Numbered from the stretch's first letter, positions 1-5,699 are shown. The stretch: 6,450 nucleotides of DNA from Gammaproteobacteria bacterium (GCA_019242385.1 JAFAVO010000024.1:1-6450), one strand, 5' to 3'. The notes: a model not told the origin generated them from the sequence alone. Translations and numbers: made by a program.

Positions 1-6
1 GTCCGG

Positions 7-330
7 CTACGGCCAGGGAGCGTCCAGGGATGCGCCACAGTGCGGGCAGTTGTTAGCCGGGCGCTCCTTCGGGCCACTGGGAGCGAAGCCGCTCGCGCGC
101 TGTCCGAACATCCCGCCGATGTTTCGCGCGCATCTGGGACATGGGAATCGCATTGCAAATGCGGCGCATGCGACGAGCATTACGGCAGCAACACCTTCGG
201 TCAGCCGACGCGCCTCTTGGTTCAACGGCAGCAACGGCGGCAGAGCGAAACCGAGGAAGACGACGGCGCACAGGACTGCATTCGACCAGAACATGCGCCG
301 CCTCAGCCGGTCCCGGATCGTTTCAGCCAC
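7..330 (-). CDS. Small two-span membrane protein with C-terminal zinc ribbon, function unknown
   Basis: The 107-aa protein starts at a GTG. A GGAG Shine-Dalgarno (complement of 335-338) lies 4 bases upstream, which favours this start. The N-terminus is basic (RDRLRRR). Two hydrophobic segments follow at about residues 17-36 and 44-60. The C-terminal part carries two CxxC knuckles, CPRC at 64-67 and CPHC at 95-98, separated by a glycine- and proline-containing stretch. The four cysteines would form a rubredoxin-like zinc ribbon, probably on the cytoplasmic face. I do not recognise a named family. Small membrane-anchored zinc ribbons are common in proteobacteria and mostly uncharacterised. It has no visible operon partner in the window, and its stop lies 6 bases from the window edge. 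Coding is supported by the paired CxxC motifs and the Shine-Dalgarno; function is unassigned. Confidence 0.75.
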   Translation of the reverse strand: MAETIRDRLRRRMFWSNAVLCAVVFLGFALPPLLPLNQEARRLTEGVAAVMLVACAAFAMRFPCPRCARNIGGMFGQRASGFAPSGPKERPANNCPHCGASLDAPWP

Positions 331-370
331 GAGTCTCCACCGTCAGCATCAGGTCCCCGGTCGCGTCAAG

Positions 371-403
371 CAGCTGAGCGTCATCTCGCGGGCCGCTCAG
401 CTG
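371..403. repeat. 10-bp perfect inverted repeat upstream of the 7-330 gene
   Basis: CAGCTGAGCG at 371-380 is matched by its exact reverse complement CGCTCAGCTG at 394-403, with a 13-base spacer. No T-run follows either arm, so a standard intrinsic terminator is unlikely. It lies between the minus-strand gene starting at 330 and an extended -10 element at 404-412. It could therefore be an operator at the transcription start or a 5'-leader hairpin. Which of these it is remains an inference. Confidence 0.6.
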
Positions 404-412
404 ATTCTATCA
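404..412 (-). promoter_or_regulatory. Candidate extended -10 promoter element for the 7-330 gene
   Basis: Read on the minus strand, this is TGATAGAAT: a TGn extension followed by TAGAAT, which matches 5 of 6 bases of the sigma-70 -10 consensus. No clear -35 hexamer sits 16-18 bases further upstream, which is tolerated for extended -10 promoters. Transcription would begin near 397, inside the right arm of the 371-403 inverted repeat, leaving a leader of about 67 bases before the GTG at 330. This is a pattern match only. Confidence 0.35.
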
Positions 413-566
413 GCCTGCAATACCCGCCCCGACGGCCTCGACCGCTACTGTTCTGGGCGAGGCCATAACAGTTCGCCATTCGCCGCTGCCTCTGTATCGG
501 GCCCGCGCTGCCTCGCTCGCCTACTCTGCTGGCAAGGATTCTTCACGAGCGAATGATGGGTGAGCT

Positions 567-710
567 ATGGGAATTCTGCTGATCGATATCGGCGCTCTGG
601 GCATTTTTCTGGGCTATGTCGCGGTCGTTTACTGGCACGCGGTCTCGCACGAGTCACGCACTCCGCATCGGGAGCGGCACCAGCCCGGGCACGGCCCAAC
701 CACCGGTTGA
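567..710 (+). CDS. Short single-span membrane peptide (47 aa), hypothetical
   Basis: An ATG at 567 opens a 47-codon frame ending in TGA at 708-710. Residues 3-23 form one continuous hydrophobic segment, beginning GILLIDIGALGIFLGY. A hydrophilic tail rich in His, Arg, Pro and Gly follows. This layout (one N-terminal span plus a short basic tail) is typical of small inner-membrane proteins and is unlikely as random GC-rich translation. A GGTGAG-like Shine-Dalgarno lies just upstream, but its spacing is short. The gene is convergent with 730-924, with only 19 bases between the stops. The conserved-looking segment and tidy convergent packing favour a real gene. No homologue is recognised and no function is proposed. 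An overlapping longer plus-strand frame from 560 lacks hydrophobic or motif content. Confidence 0.5.
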   Translation: MGILLIDIGALGIFLGYVAVVYWHAVSHESRTPHRERHQPGHGPTTG

Positions 711-724
711 GCCGCTCGCGCGGC
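711..724. terminator. Short GC hairpin between convergent genes, possible weak bidirectional terminator
   Basis: GCCGC (711-715), loop TCGC, GCGGC (720-724) form a 5-bp perfect stem exactly between the convergent stops at 710 and 730. There is no U-tract on either side, so an intrinsic terminator is only suggested by position. Confidence 0.25.
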
Positions 725-729
725 CCGCG

Positions 730-924
730 TCACTTCGATTGACCCAGCGCACGGGCGAGGTCCGCTCGCTCGTCGGTGGCAATCGCCCAGTGTTCATCGC
801 AGCTGATGCAGTAACCTTCGATCTCCGCACCGGCCCGCAGCAGTTCCAGCAGCTCCTCCGGTACGTACCCCGTCAGTAAGCGTTCGTGGCCGCATTTCGG
901 GCACTCCGACGAGAACGGTCTCAC
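730..924 (-). CDS. 64-aa zinc-ribbon protein, function unknown
   Basis: This small soluble protein has CPKC at residues 8-11 and CISC at 39-42. The two cysteine pairs are separated by a predicted helical, leucine- and glutamate-rich segment (about residues 22-34), and an acidic or aromatic stretch (DEHW) follows the second pair. Four cysteines in two CxxC pairs are the signature of a zinc ribbon. The start is GTG at 924, strongly supported by AAGGAGG six bases upstream. It lies 24 bp downstream of the lipoprotein gene 949-1179 on the same strand, so the two are probably co-transcribed. No named family is recognised. It could bind nucleic acid or a protein partner, but the sequence does not say which. 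Confidence 0.75.
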   Translation of the reverse strand: MRPFSSECPKCGHERLLTGYVPEELLELLRAGAEIEGYCISCDEHWAIATDERADLARALGQSK

Positions 925-930
925 AGGGCT

Positions 931-937
931 CCTCCTT
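931..937 (-). promoter_or_regulatory. Strong Shine-Dalgarno fixing the GTG start at 924
   Basis: On the minus strand this is AAGGAGG, 6 bases before the GTG. It decides in favour of the GTG start for the 64-aa zinc-ribbon protein, since no ATG lies nearby in frame. Confidence 0.8.
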
Positions 938-948
938 CGAGCCCGGGC

Positions 949-1179
949 CTAATCGGCGCAGTCGTAGAGCGTCTCGCCGTCGACGCGCTGCGCGACGGCG
1001 TGCTTGCGCTGTCGCGAACACTCCGCCTCGGCCTGCTCCAGTGCCCGCGCCTCGCGCCGCTCATCGACATCCGGCCGCATGGCTCCCGGCGCGGAGGGGT
1101 TATCGAGAGGTGGGCCTCCAGCGCAGGCGCCGAGCAAGGCAGCGCACGCCAGCGTCAGCTGTCTCACAGTGCTTCCCAT
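949..1179 (-). CDS. Small lipoprotein (76 aa), hypothetical
   Basis: The chosen ATG at 1179 is preceded by AGGGAGG with a 4-base spacer. The frame stays open 11 codons further upstream, but that extension has no ribosome site and would bury the signal peptide. Residues 1-18 form a short signal peptide (MGSTVRQ, then a hydrophobic core ending LLGA). Cys19 sits in a lipobox (LGAC), so export by Sec and lipidation are expected. The residue after Cys19 is Ala, not Asp, which is compatible with sorting to the outer membrane. The mature part is proline-rich at first (about residues 23-36), then a charged helix of Arg, Glu and Ala (39-53). It ends in a short C-terminal motif with Cys54 and Cys74, which could form a disulfide in the periplasm. 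The 64-aa zinc-ribbon gene follows 24 bp downstream. Function is unknown. Confidence 0.7.
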   Translation of the reverse strand: MGSTVRQLTLACAALLGACAGGPPLDNPSAPGAMRPDVDERREARALEQAEAECSRQRKHAVAQRVDGETLYDCAD

Positions 1180-1183
1180 CGTT

Positions 1184-1190
1184 CCTCCCT
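1184..1190 (-). promoter_or_regulatory. Shine-Dalgarno that selects the ATG at 1179
   Basis: On the minus strand this is AGGGAGG, 4 bases before the ATG. It favours the shorter 76-aa lipoprotein over a longer in-frame reading that begins at 1212. Confidence 0.75.
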
Positions 1191-1333
1191 TGACGCCGTC
1201 TTTTTGTCGCATAAGTGTAACACCGGGCCGGGACGAACCCGTTGGCCCCGAGGATGGATCCGCTGCGGCACCCCTGACGCCGCAAGCGCCGCCGGCGTCT
1301 CATATACACAGCCAAAACGTCGGGGAGAGACGC

Positions 1334-1555
1334 ATGAGGGCGAGGGGCTGGGCGCTTCTGGGTTCGCTGGTCATCAACCTGATGCTGGCGCTGGTGATCG
1401 TCACGGTGTTCAGCGTTTCGCGGCCAGCCAGGGCGGCGGAGTCGGCGCAGTGCCCCACGCACCCGGCACCGACCGGACGCCAGTCGCCGGCGCCGCCCGC
1501 TCGCTCGGGGCAGCGTTATATCGTTGCCGTCCGCATGGGCTGGGCAATGGGTTGA
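1334..1555 (+). CDS. Short protein with N-terminal signal or membrane anchor (73 aa), hypothetical
   Basis: The ATG at 1334 follows GGGGAGAG with suitable spacing. Residues 1-5 are basic (MRARG), and residues 6-28 are strongly hydrophobic (WALLGSLVINLMLALVIV and onward). An Ala-Arg-Ala-Ala stretch at 32-35 could be a signal-peptidase site or simply the end of an anchor. The remainder is Pro-, Ala- and Gln-rich and low in complexity, with a single Cys40. The gene converges on the TSUP transporter gene, with 10 bases between the two stops. A weak TATACA (1303-1308) lies at a reasonable distance for a -10 element. No family is recognised. The hydrophobic N-terminus and Shine-Dalgarno support coding, while the low-complexity tail weakens the case. 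Confidence 0.5.
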   Translation: MRARGWALLGSLVINLMLALVIVTVFSVSRPARAAESAQCPTHPAPTGRQSPAPPARSGQRYIVAVRMGWAMG

Positions 1556-1565
1556 TGACGGCGGA

Positions 1566-2492
1566 TCAGCCCAGCGCGACGCTCGCCGGGGTCGCCGGGG
1601 CGCGCGCTGAACGCAACATCGTGATCGCAGCGTAGGCGACCACGACCGTCACCAGCCAGCGCATGATCGGGACCGGCACGTTCTTCACCAGGAAGAAAGC
1701 CACCGGCACTCCGACAAACCCGCCGACGGTCAGCCCGAGTGCCGACGTGTGGGAAAAGCGCGCCGAGCGGAAGAACCCGAGGCTCGCCACCGGCTGCAGC
1801 ATGCCATCGCTGGCCATCATGATCGGGTAAGCGGCCAGCGGGTGCATGCCGAGCAGCGCCAGCAGGATCATGAGCGGTGCGTAGTTGCCGATGCCGATGC
1901 ACATCAGCGCACCGAGTACGAAGCTCACGCTCACCGCCACGATGAAGCGCCAGCCGGCGAGCCCGAATGCCTCGCCCCCGGGCGGAAAAATGTCGAGGAA
2001 ATGAATGAAGTTGCCGTGGCGGATGGACAGCTCATGGATATTCGTCATGGCAAAGAAGAACGCCGCGATGAGCAGCGCCACGCCCATGAACAGCTGAATC
2101 GATCGCCGCCGCATGCGGCTTACCACTCCCGCTCCGAGCCAGGCGCCTGCGGTCGCTGTCGCCACCATGGACACGAGCAGCAGCGGCTGTACGGCGACGG
2201 CGGAGATGAACAGCAGCGTCTCGATGAAGGCGGCCGTGTTCAGCCCGACGTTGAGCGTACCGGGAATCAACTCGTCTGCCGGCCTGCCGCGAAACTTGAA
2301 CAGCGCCGTGGTGGGCGCGAACGAGCCGATACCGAGGGTATCGAGGAAGGTGGTGAGGGAGCCGATAGCGATGTCCGGCAGATCCGGCCGACCACGCAGC
2401 CGGTGCCGGCGCACGGCCCAGATCCAGCCGATGACGAATGCGACGTTCACCAGCACGAGCGCAACGAGAACACCGGCTTTCGTCGCGCTCAT
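1566..2492 (-). CDS. TauE/SafE (TSUP) family membrane transporter
   Basis: This 308-aa polytopic protein has about eight or nine hydrophobic segments: residues 7-27, about 40-60, 78-124 as two, 132-150, 180-225 as two, and 245-295 as two. The motif FLDTLGIGSFAPTTALFKF in the first conserved repeat and an Asn-rich helix (NVGLNTAAF) are typical of the sulfite-exporter TauE/SafE superfamily. Members move small organic or inorganic anions, often sulfur or carboxylate compounds, across the inner membrane; the substrate here cannot be read from sequence. The ATG at 2492 follows AGGGA with 5 bases spacing. The gene starts only 8 bp after the FAD oxidoreductase stop, so the two are almost certainly one transcript and may be translationally coupled. 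The substrate may be related to the oxidase, for example an acid product, but that is conjecture. The frame continues open far upstream, which is a high-GC artefact. Confidence 0.88.
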   Translation of the reverse strand: MSATKAGVLVALVLVNVAFVIGWIWAVRRHRLRGRPDLPDIAIGSLTTFLDTLGIGSFAPTTALFKFRGRPADELIPGTLNVGLNTAAFIETLLFISAVAVQPLLLVSMVATATAGAWLGAGVVSRMRRRSIQLFMGVALLIAAFFFAMTNIHELSIRHGNFIHFLDIFPPGGEAFGLAGWRFIVAVSVSFVLGALMCIGIGNYAPLMILLALLGMHPLAAYPIMMASDGMLQPVASLGFFRSARFSHTSALGLTVGGFVGVPVAFFLVKNVPVPIMRWLVTVVVAYAAITMLRSARAPATPASVALG

Positions 2493-2500
2493 CGGGATCC

Positions 2501-3820
2501 CTAGACTCTGAAGGGCACGCGCGTCCGCAACCGCCCGCCTACACGCGCCACTCCATCGATGAAGCGCAGGTACTGGATCATGGCGCGCGCCCCGACACCA
2601 CTGAGTGCGTGGAACGGCAGCGGCACCACCGGCGACACGGGGAAACCCAGCTCCTCCACCTGGGCGCCGAGCGCCCGTCGCGCGAGCAGTCGCCCCATGA
2701 CGGTCGCCATCGCCACTCCGCGGCCGTTGTAACCGAGCCCCGCCAGCAATCCTGGTGCGAGCTCGTGCAGGTGCGGCAGCTGGTCCTGCGTCATCGCGAC
2801 CATCCCTCCCCAGTGGTACTCGAAAGCAATGCCCTTGAGCTGGGGATAGATCTCGTGGACCGCGCGATAGTGATACTGCACATCCCGCAGGTGCGGGGAC
2901 TGACCGAAGGTGCCGCGCGCGCCGAGCACCAGCCGTCCACTCGCATCGAGGCGAAAGTAGCGCAGCAGATGCCAGGTGTCGGAGGCAGCCTGGCCTTCGG
3001 GCAGAATGGTGCTGCGCAGCTCCGCCGGAATCGGCGCGGTCGCAACCTGGAAAGATGGCACCGGCACCATGGTACGGCGCAGTTGCTCGTTGACCGCATC
3101 CGTGTAGGCATCGGTCGCGATGATAACTACCGGAGCGCTCACGCTGCCCTGTGGCGTATCGATGCTCCAGGTGCCCGCGCGCCGACCGAGGCGCAGCGCG
3201 GGGCTGTGCGTGTGGATGCGGCCGCCGGCGCGCAGCACCGCATGCGCGAGGCCGCGGACGTAGGCGAGTGGCTGTACCGTGCCGCCGCGACGATCGAGCA
3301 GACCGCCGCAGTAGAGTGCAGACCCGGTGAGCTGCAGCACCTCGCCACGCGAGAGCAGCGAAACCGGAGCTCCGCGCCGCAGCCACTGCTCGACCCGGCG
3401 GCCGAGCTGCTCGAGCGCGGCCTCGGAGGTCGCGGGCTGGATCCAGCCGGCGCGGCGCGGCTCGCACTCGATGCCATGGCGCGCGATCAGGTCGAACACC
3501 AGATCAGGACCGGTGCCCGTGGTCGCCACCAGTCGTCCGCCGGCGTAAGGCCCGAGCAGCCGCTCGAGCAGGTCCGGGTCGGGCTTGACCCCTGGAATCA
3601 CCTGCCCGCCGTTGATGCCCGAGGCGCGCTCGCCGATGTCGGCGGCTTCCACCACCAGGACCTCGCGGCCTGCCTCGGCCAGGTGCAGCGCCGCGCTGAG
3701 ACCGGTGTAGCCGGCGCCGATGACGACGGCCTGGGCGCGCTGCTCGCCGCTCAGCGGGGTACAGACCGGCCCGGGCGGCGCAGTGACCGACCACAATGAT
3801 TGCAGCTTCAGCACCGGCAT
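2501..3820 (-). CDS. FAD-dependent oxidoreductase, DAO family (PuuB/OrdL-like amine oxidase)
   Basis: The 439-aa protein has the full length of the gamma-glutamylputrescine oxidase/OrdL group. The N-terminus carries the lead-in LQSLWSVTAPP common in this group. Residues 32-44 form the Rossmann dinucleotide motif (VVIGAGYTGLSAA), and Glu58 ends the second strand, where it would bind the adenosine ribose. ASGINGGQV at 66-74 is the second flavin-contacting signature; many relatives have Arg where Ile69 stands. GYNGRG at 363-368 is the C-terminal flavin-binding loop. Family members are cytoplasmic flavin oxidases or dehydrogenases that oxidise secondary or primary amine groups, releasing aldehyde and ammonia or an amine; the substrate here is not determined. 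The ATG at 3820 lacks a clear Shine-Dalgarno. The gene is divergent from the TTQ amine dehydrogenase genes and leads into the TSUP transporter, consistent with amine catabolism. A sarcosine or glycine oxidase-like role is a less likely alternative. Confidence 0.88.
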   Translation of the reverse strand: MPVLKLQSLWSVTAPPGPVCTPLSGEQRAQAVVIGAGYTGLSAALHLAEAGREVLVVEAADIGERASGINGGQVIPGVKPDPDLLERLLGPYAGGRLVATTGTGPDLVFDLIARHGIECEPRRAGWIQPATSEAALEQLGRRVEQWLRRGAPVSLLSRGEVLQLTGSALYCGGLLDRRGGTVQPLAYVRGLAHAVLRAGGRIHTHSPALRLGRRAGTWSIDTPQGSVSAPVVIIATDAYTDAVNEQLRRTMVPVPSFQVATAPIPAELRSTILPEGQAASDTWHLLRYFRLDASGRLVLGARGTFGQSPHLRDVQYHYRAVHEIYPQLKGIAFEYHWGGMVAMTQDQLPHLHELAPGLLAGLGYNGRGVAMATVMGRLLARRALGAQVEELGFPVSPVVPLPFHALSGVGARAMIQYLRFIDGVARVGGRLRTRVPFRV

Positions 3821-3825
3821 CGTCT

Positions 3826-3838
3826 ATCGATTATCGAT
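3826..3838. repeat. 13-bp palindrome (ATCGAT-T-ATCGAT) at the oxidase start
   Basis: ATCGAT at 3826-3831 and 3833-3838 flank a single T. The unit is both a tandem and an inverted repeat because ATCGAT is self-complementary. On the minus strand it contains GATAAT, a 5-of-6 match to a -10 hexamer, starting 10 bases from the oxidase ATG. It may be an operator, part of a promoter that gives a nearly leaderless mRNA, or chance. Confidence 0.4.
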
Positions 3839-3961
3839 TGTTGTGCATCGCGCCGCTCGCTGGAGCGCGCTGCGCGTGCGACAGCGTCCCGCAACCATTA
3901 TGCCCCAGCCCGCAGCTTTCGCGGTCAGTGTCGTTGTGCCAGACTGCCGCCGGGCCGTCAT

Positions 3962-3982
3962 CCGACACGCAGCCGTTGTCGG
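3962..3982. repeat. 6-bp inverted repeat with 9-bp spacer upstream of heavy-chain gene
   Basis: CCGACA (3962-3967) and TGTCGG (3977-3982) are perfect inverted repeats 33 bases before the heavy-chain ATG. The spacing, about two helical turns overall, suits a dimeric regulator. Short dyads are frequent in GC-rich DNA, so the call is tentative. Confidence 0.35.
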
Positions 3983-4015
3983 TGAGCGATGCACCCGCGG
4001 CCCCCGGGGTGACCG

Positions 4016-5167
4016 ATGCGATCTGCCCACCTGTTCTGTGCGGCCTTGTCGTGGCCACTGCTCGCGGCGCACGCGCTCGCAGCGCCCCCGCCGCTGCCCG
4101 CCGAGCGTCTCACGGTCGAGCGTCTGCCGCCGCGCAGCCCGCACTGGGTCTACCTGTACGACTACGTATTTGACAACGAGATCGACGCCCGCGTGTATCT
4201 GTTCGACGGTGACAGCCACCGGCGCCTCGGACAGATCGGCGCTGGTTTCTACGCCAGCATCAATCTTTCGCCCGATGGCGGCACGACCGCCGTGGCCTCT
4301 ACCTATTTCGCACGTGGCAGCCGGGGTGCGCGTACCGATGTGGTCGAGTTCACCGATAACAGCACGCTCACGGTGACCCACGAGATCCTGCTGCCCTCGA
4401 AGCGGGCACTGTCGGTCTCGAGCCTCTTCAACATCGCCTATAGCGCCGATGGCCGCTTTCTCTATGCGGCTTACATGACTCCGGCGGCCTCCTTCGGGGT
4501 GCTCGATCCGGCGGCGGGCACGGTGCTCGGCGAGATCGACACCACCGGCTGCGTGGCGGTGATCCCTTCGGGTCGCTACCGGGTGTCCTCGCTGTGCGAG
4601 AGCGGTCGCCTGCTCACCGTAAGCCTCGACGCTCAGGGGCACGAGCTCGCGCGTGCGATGTCCGAGCCATTCTTTGATGCCGACCAGGACCCGGTGTTCG
4701 TGCAGGGCATCCCCAGTGCCCACGGCAACGTGTTCCTGTCCTTCCTTGGTCAGGTGCACGAGATCGACTTCAGCGGAGCACAACCCACCTTCAGCGCGCC
4801 CTGGTCGCTGGTGGAGGGTGCCGAAAAGGGCCACTGGCGGCCGGGCGCGAATCAGGTGGGCGCCATCCACCGTGAGCTCGGGCGCTTGTACGTGCCGATG
4901 CACGAAGGCGGTGAGGGCACGCACAAGGATGGCGGCACCGAGATATGGGTATTCGACCTCGCCAGCCACCGGCGCCTGGCACGCTGGCCGCTCAAGGTGC
5001 ACGGGTTGTCGCGCGCCACCGCGATTCAGGTGTCGCAGGACCCCGCCCCGATCCTTTTTGCCGCGACCGAGACCGCCGATCTGGCGGTTTTCGATGCGCT
5101 CACCGGTCGACTGCGGCACATCACCAGGCACGTCGCTCAGACCCCCTGGATGTTGCTGAACCCGTAA
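4016..5167 (+). CDS. aauB: TTQ amine dehydrogenase heavy (alpha) chain, aromatic amine dehydrogenase type
   Basis: This is the large subunit of a periplasmic quinoprotein amine dehydrogenase (alpha2-beta2). The enzyme deaminates primary amines to aldehyde and ammonia. The 383-aa product begins with a Sec signal peptide, with cleavage likely after Ala22 (ALA|A). The rest fits the seven-bladed propeller of MauB/AauB. Recognisable blocks are the SPDGG turn followed by STYFARGSRGARTD, the Cys179/Cys194 pair spaced as in the methylamine dehydrogenase heavy chain, and WRPG. MHEGGEGTHK at 295-304 leads into a TEIWVFD strand. This last block is closer to what I recall of aromatic amine dehydrogenase than to methylamine dehydrogenase. 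It is slightly shorter than the usual 400-430 aa precursors, mostly at the N-terminus. The start follows GGGGTG. The light-chain gene begins 16 bp downstream. Family assignment is firm; aau rather than mau is likely, and the symbol is by homology. Confidence 0.9.
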   Translation: MRSAHLFCAALSWPLLAAHALAAPPPLPAERLTVERLPPRSPHWVYLYDYVFDNEIDARVYLFDGDSHRRLGQIGAGFYASINLSPDGGTTAVASTYFARGSRGARTDVVEFTDNSTLTVTHEILLPSKRALSVSSLFNIAYSADGRFLYAAYMTPAASFGVLDPAAGTVLGEIDTTGCVAVIPSGRYRVSSLCESGRLLTVSLDAQGHELARAMSEPFFDADQDPVFVQGIPSAHGNVFLSFLGQVHEIDFSGAQPTFSAPWSLVEGAEKGHWRPGANQVGAIHRELGRLYVPMHEGGEGTHKDGGTEIWVFDLASHRRLARWPLKVHGLSRATAIQVSQDPAPILFAATETADLAVFDALTGRLRHITRHVAQTPWMLLNP

Positions 5168-5183
5168 CGGCTCGGAGTCCACG

Positions 5184-5699
5184 ATGCGCACACTCGATCA
5201 GTTGTTCGAACGCTCGACCCGCTCGCTGGCGCAGCGCACCTCGCGCCGCAGTGTGCTGGCCTCGCTCGGGCAGCTGCTCACGGGCGCCGCGCTGCTGCCG
5301 TTGCTGCCGGTGGATCGGGCCGGCCGGGCGGACGCTGCCGAAAGCAAGCCGCGCGCCAACGGCCCCGAGGACTGCCAGTACTGGAAATATTGCGCGATCG
5401 ATGGCTTCCTGTGCTCCTGCTGTGGCGGCACCTCGGCCTCCTGTCCTCCCGGCACGGCGGCCTCACCCATTTCCTGGATCGGGACTTGTCATAACGCCGC
5501 CGACGGTCGCGACTATATCGTCTCGTATAACGACTGCTGCGGGAAGAGTACCTGCGGCACCTGCGACTGCGTGCGTAACGAGGGGGAGAAGCCGATCTAC
5601 CGCCCTTCGCGCAACAACGATCTCAACTGGTGCATGGCCAACGCCGATGTCAACTATCACTGCACCGTGTCGGTGATTCTCGGAGTCGCCGAGAAATGA
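5184..5699 (+). CDS. aauA: TTQ amine dehydrogenase light (beta) chain, catalytic subunit
   Basis: This 171-aa subunit carries the TTQ cofactor, made by oxidising and cross-linking two of its tryptophans. Those are Trp98 (in SWIGTC) and Trp149 (in NWCMAN). Asp73 (AIDGF), Asp117 (NDCCG) and Thr161 (HCT) match the positions of Asp84, Asp128 and Thr172 of the Alcaligenes enzyme with a constant offset of 11. The leader has a twin-arginine motif (TSRRSVLASLG, residues 19-29) followed by a hydrophobic core to about residue 42. Export through Tat is therefore expected. The mature part has 14 cysteines, including SCCGG at 78-82 and CCGKSTCGTC at 118-127. Methylamine dehydrogenase, as I recall it, has 12. 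The extra pair (Cys80 and Cys124) and the sequence blocks favour the aromatic amine dehydrogenase branch. GGAG lies 6 bases before the ATG at 5184. The stop overlaps the start of the next gene. Confidence 0.95.
   Translation: MRTLDQLFERSTRSLAQRTSRRSVLASLGQLLTGAALLPLLPVDRAGRADAAESKPRANGPEDCQYWKYCAIDGFLCSCCGGTSASCPPGTAASPISWIGTCHNAADGRDYIVSYNDCCGKSTCGTCDCVRNEGEKPIYRPSRNNDLNWCMANADVNYHCTVSVILGVAEK

Larger units (their letters stand above)
3821..4015. promoter_or_regulatory. Divergent control region between FAD oxidase and amine dehydrogenase operons
   Basis: These 195 bases separate the two divergent start codons and must hold both promoters. The end near the oxidase is AT-richer than its surroundings and holds the 3826-3838 palindrome. 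The end near the heavy-chain gene holds the 3962-3982 dyad and a GGGGTG ribosome site just before the ATG at 4016. I could not find a convincing -35/-10 pair in the heavy-chain direction. No regulator gene is present in the window. Confidence 0.6.

Noticed and set aside
886..1635. 249-codon plus-strand open frame
   Set aside because: It crosses several better-supported small genes on both strands, is low in complexity and Arg-rich, and has no recognisable domain or ribosome site.
1749..2504. 251-codon plus-strand open frame rich in Glu, His and Arg
   Set aside because: It is the complement of hydrophobic transporter codons, which yields this composition. No supporting start signal or motif is seen.
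1566..3467. 633-codon minus-strand open frame spanning the transporter and the oxidase region
   Set aside because: Only the part after the ATG at 2492 has transporter features. The upstream part is an Arg/Ala-rich shadow of the oxidase in another frame, and the two genes have separate starts and stops.
2438..3799. 453-codon plus-strand open frame
   Set aside because: It is antisense to the FAD oxidoreductase, rich in Arg, Ala and His with no motif or ribosome site. Long antisense frames are expected in GC-rich DNA.
3854..3867. Hairpin CGCTC-GCTG-GAGCG in the divergent region
   Set aside because: A 5-bp GC stem of this kind is common by chance at this base composition, and no U-tract or positional logic supports it.
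3824..5191. 455-codon minus-strand open frame
   Set aside because: It is antisense to the heavy chain, whose signal peptide and family blocks are unmistakable. The antisense product shows no domain.
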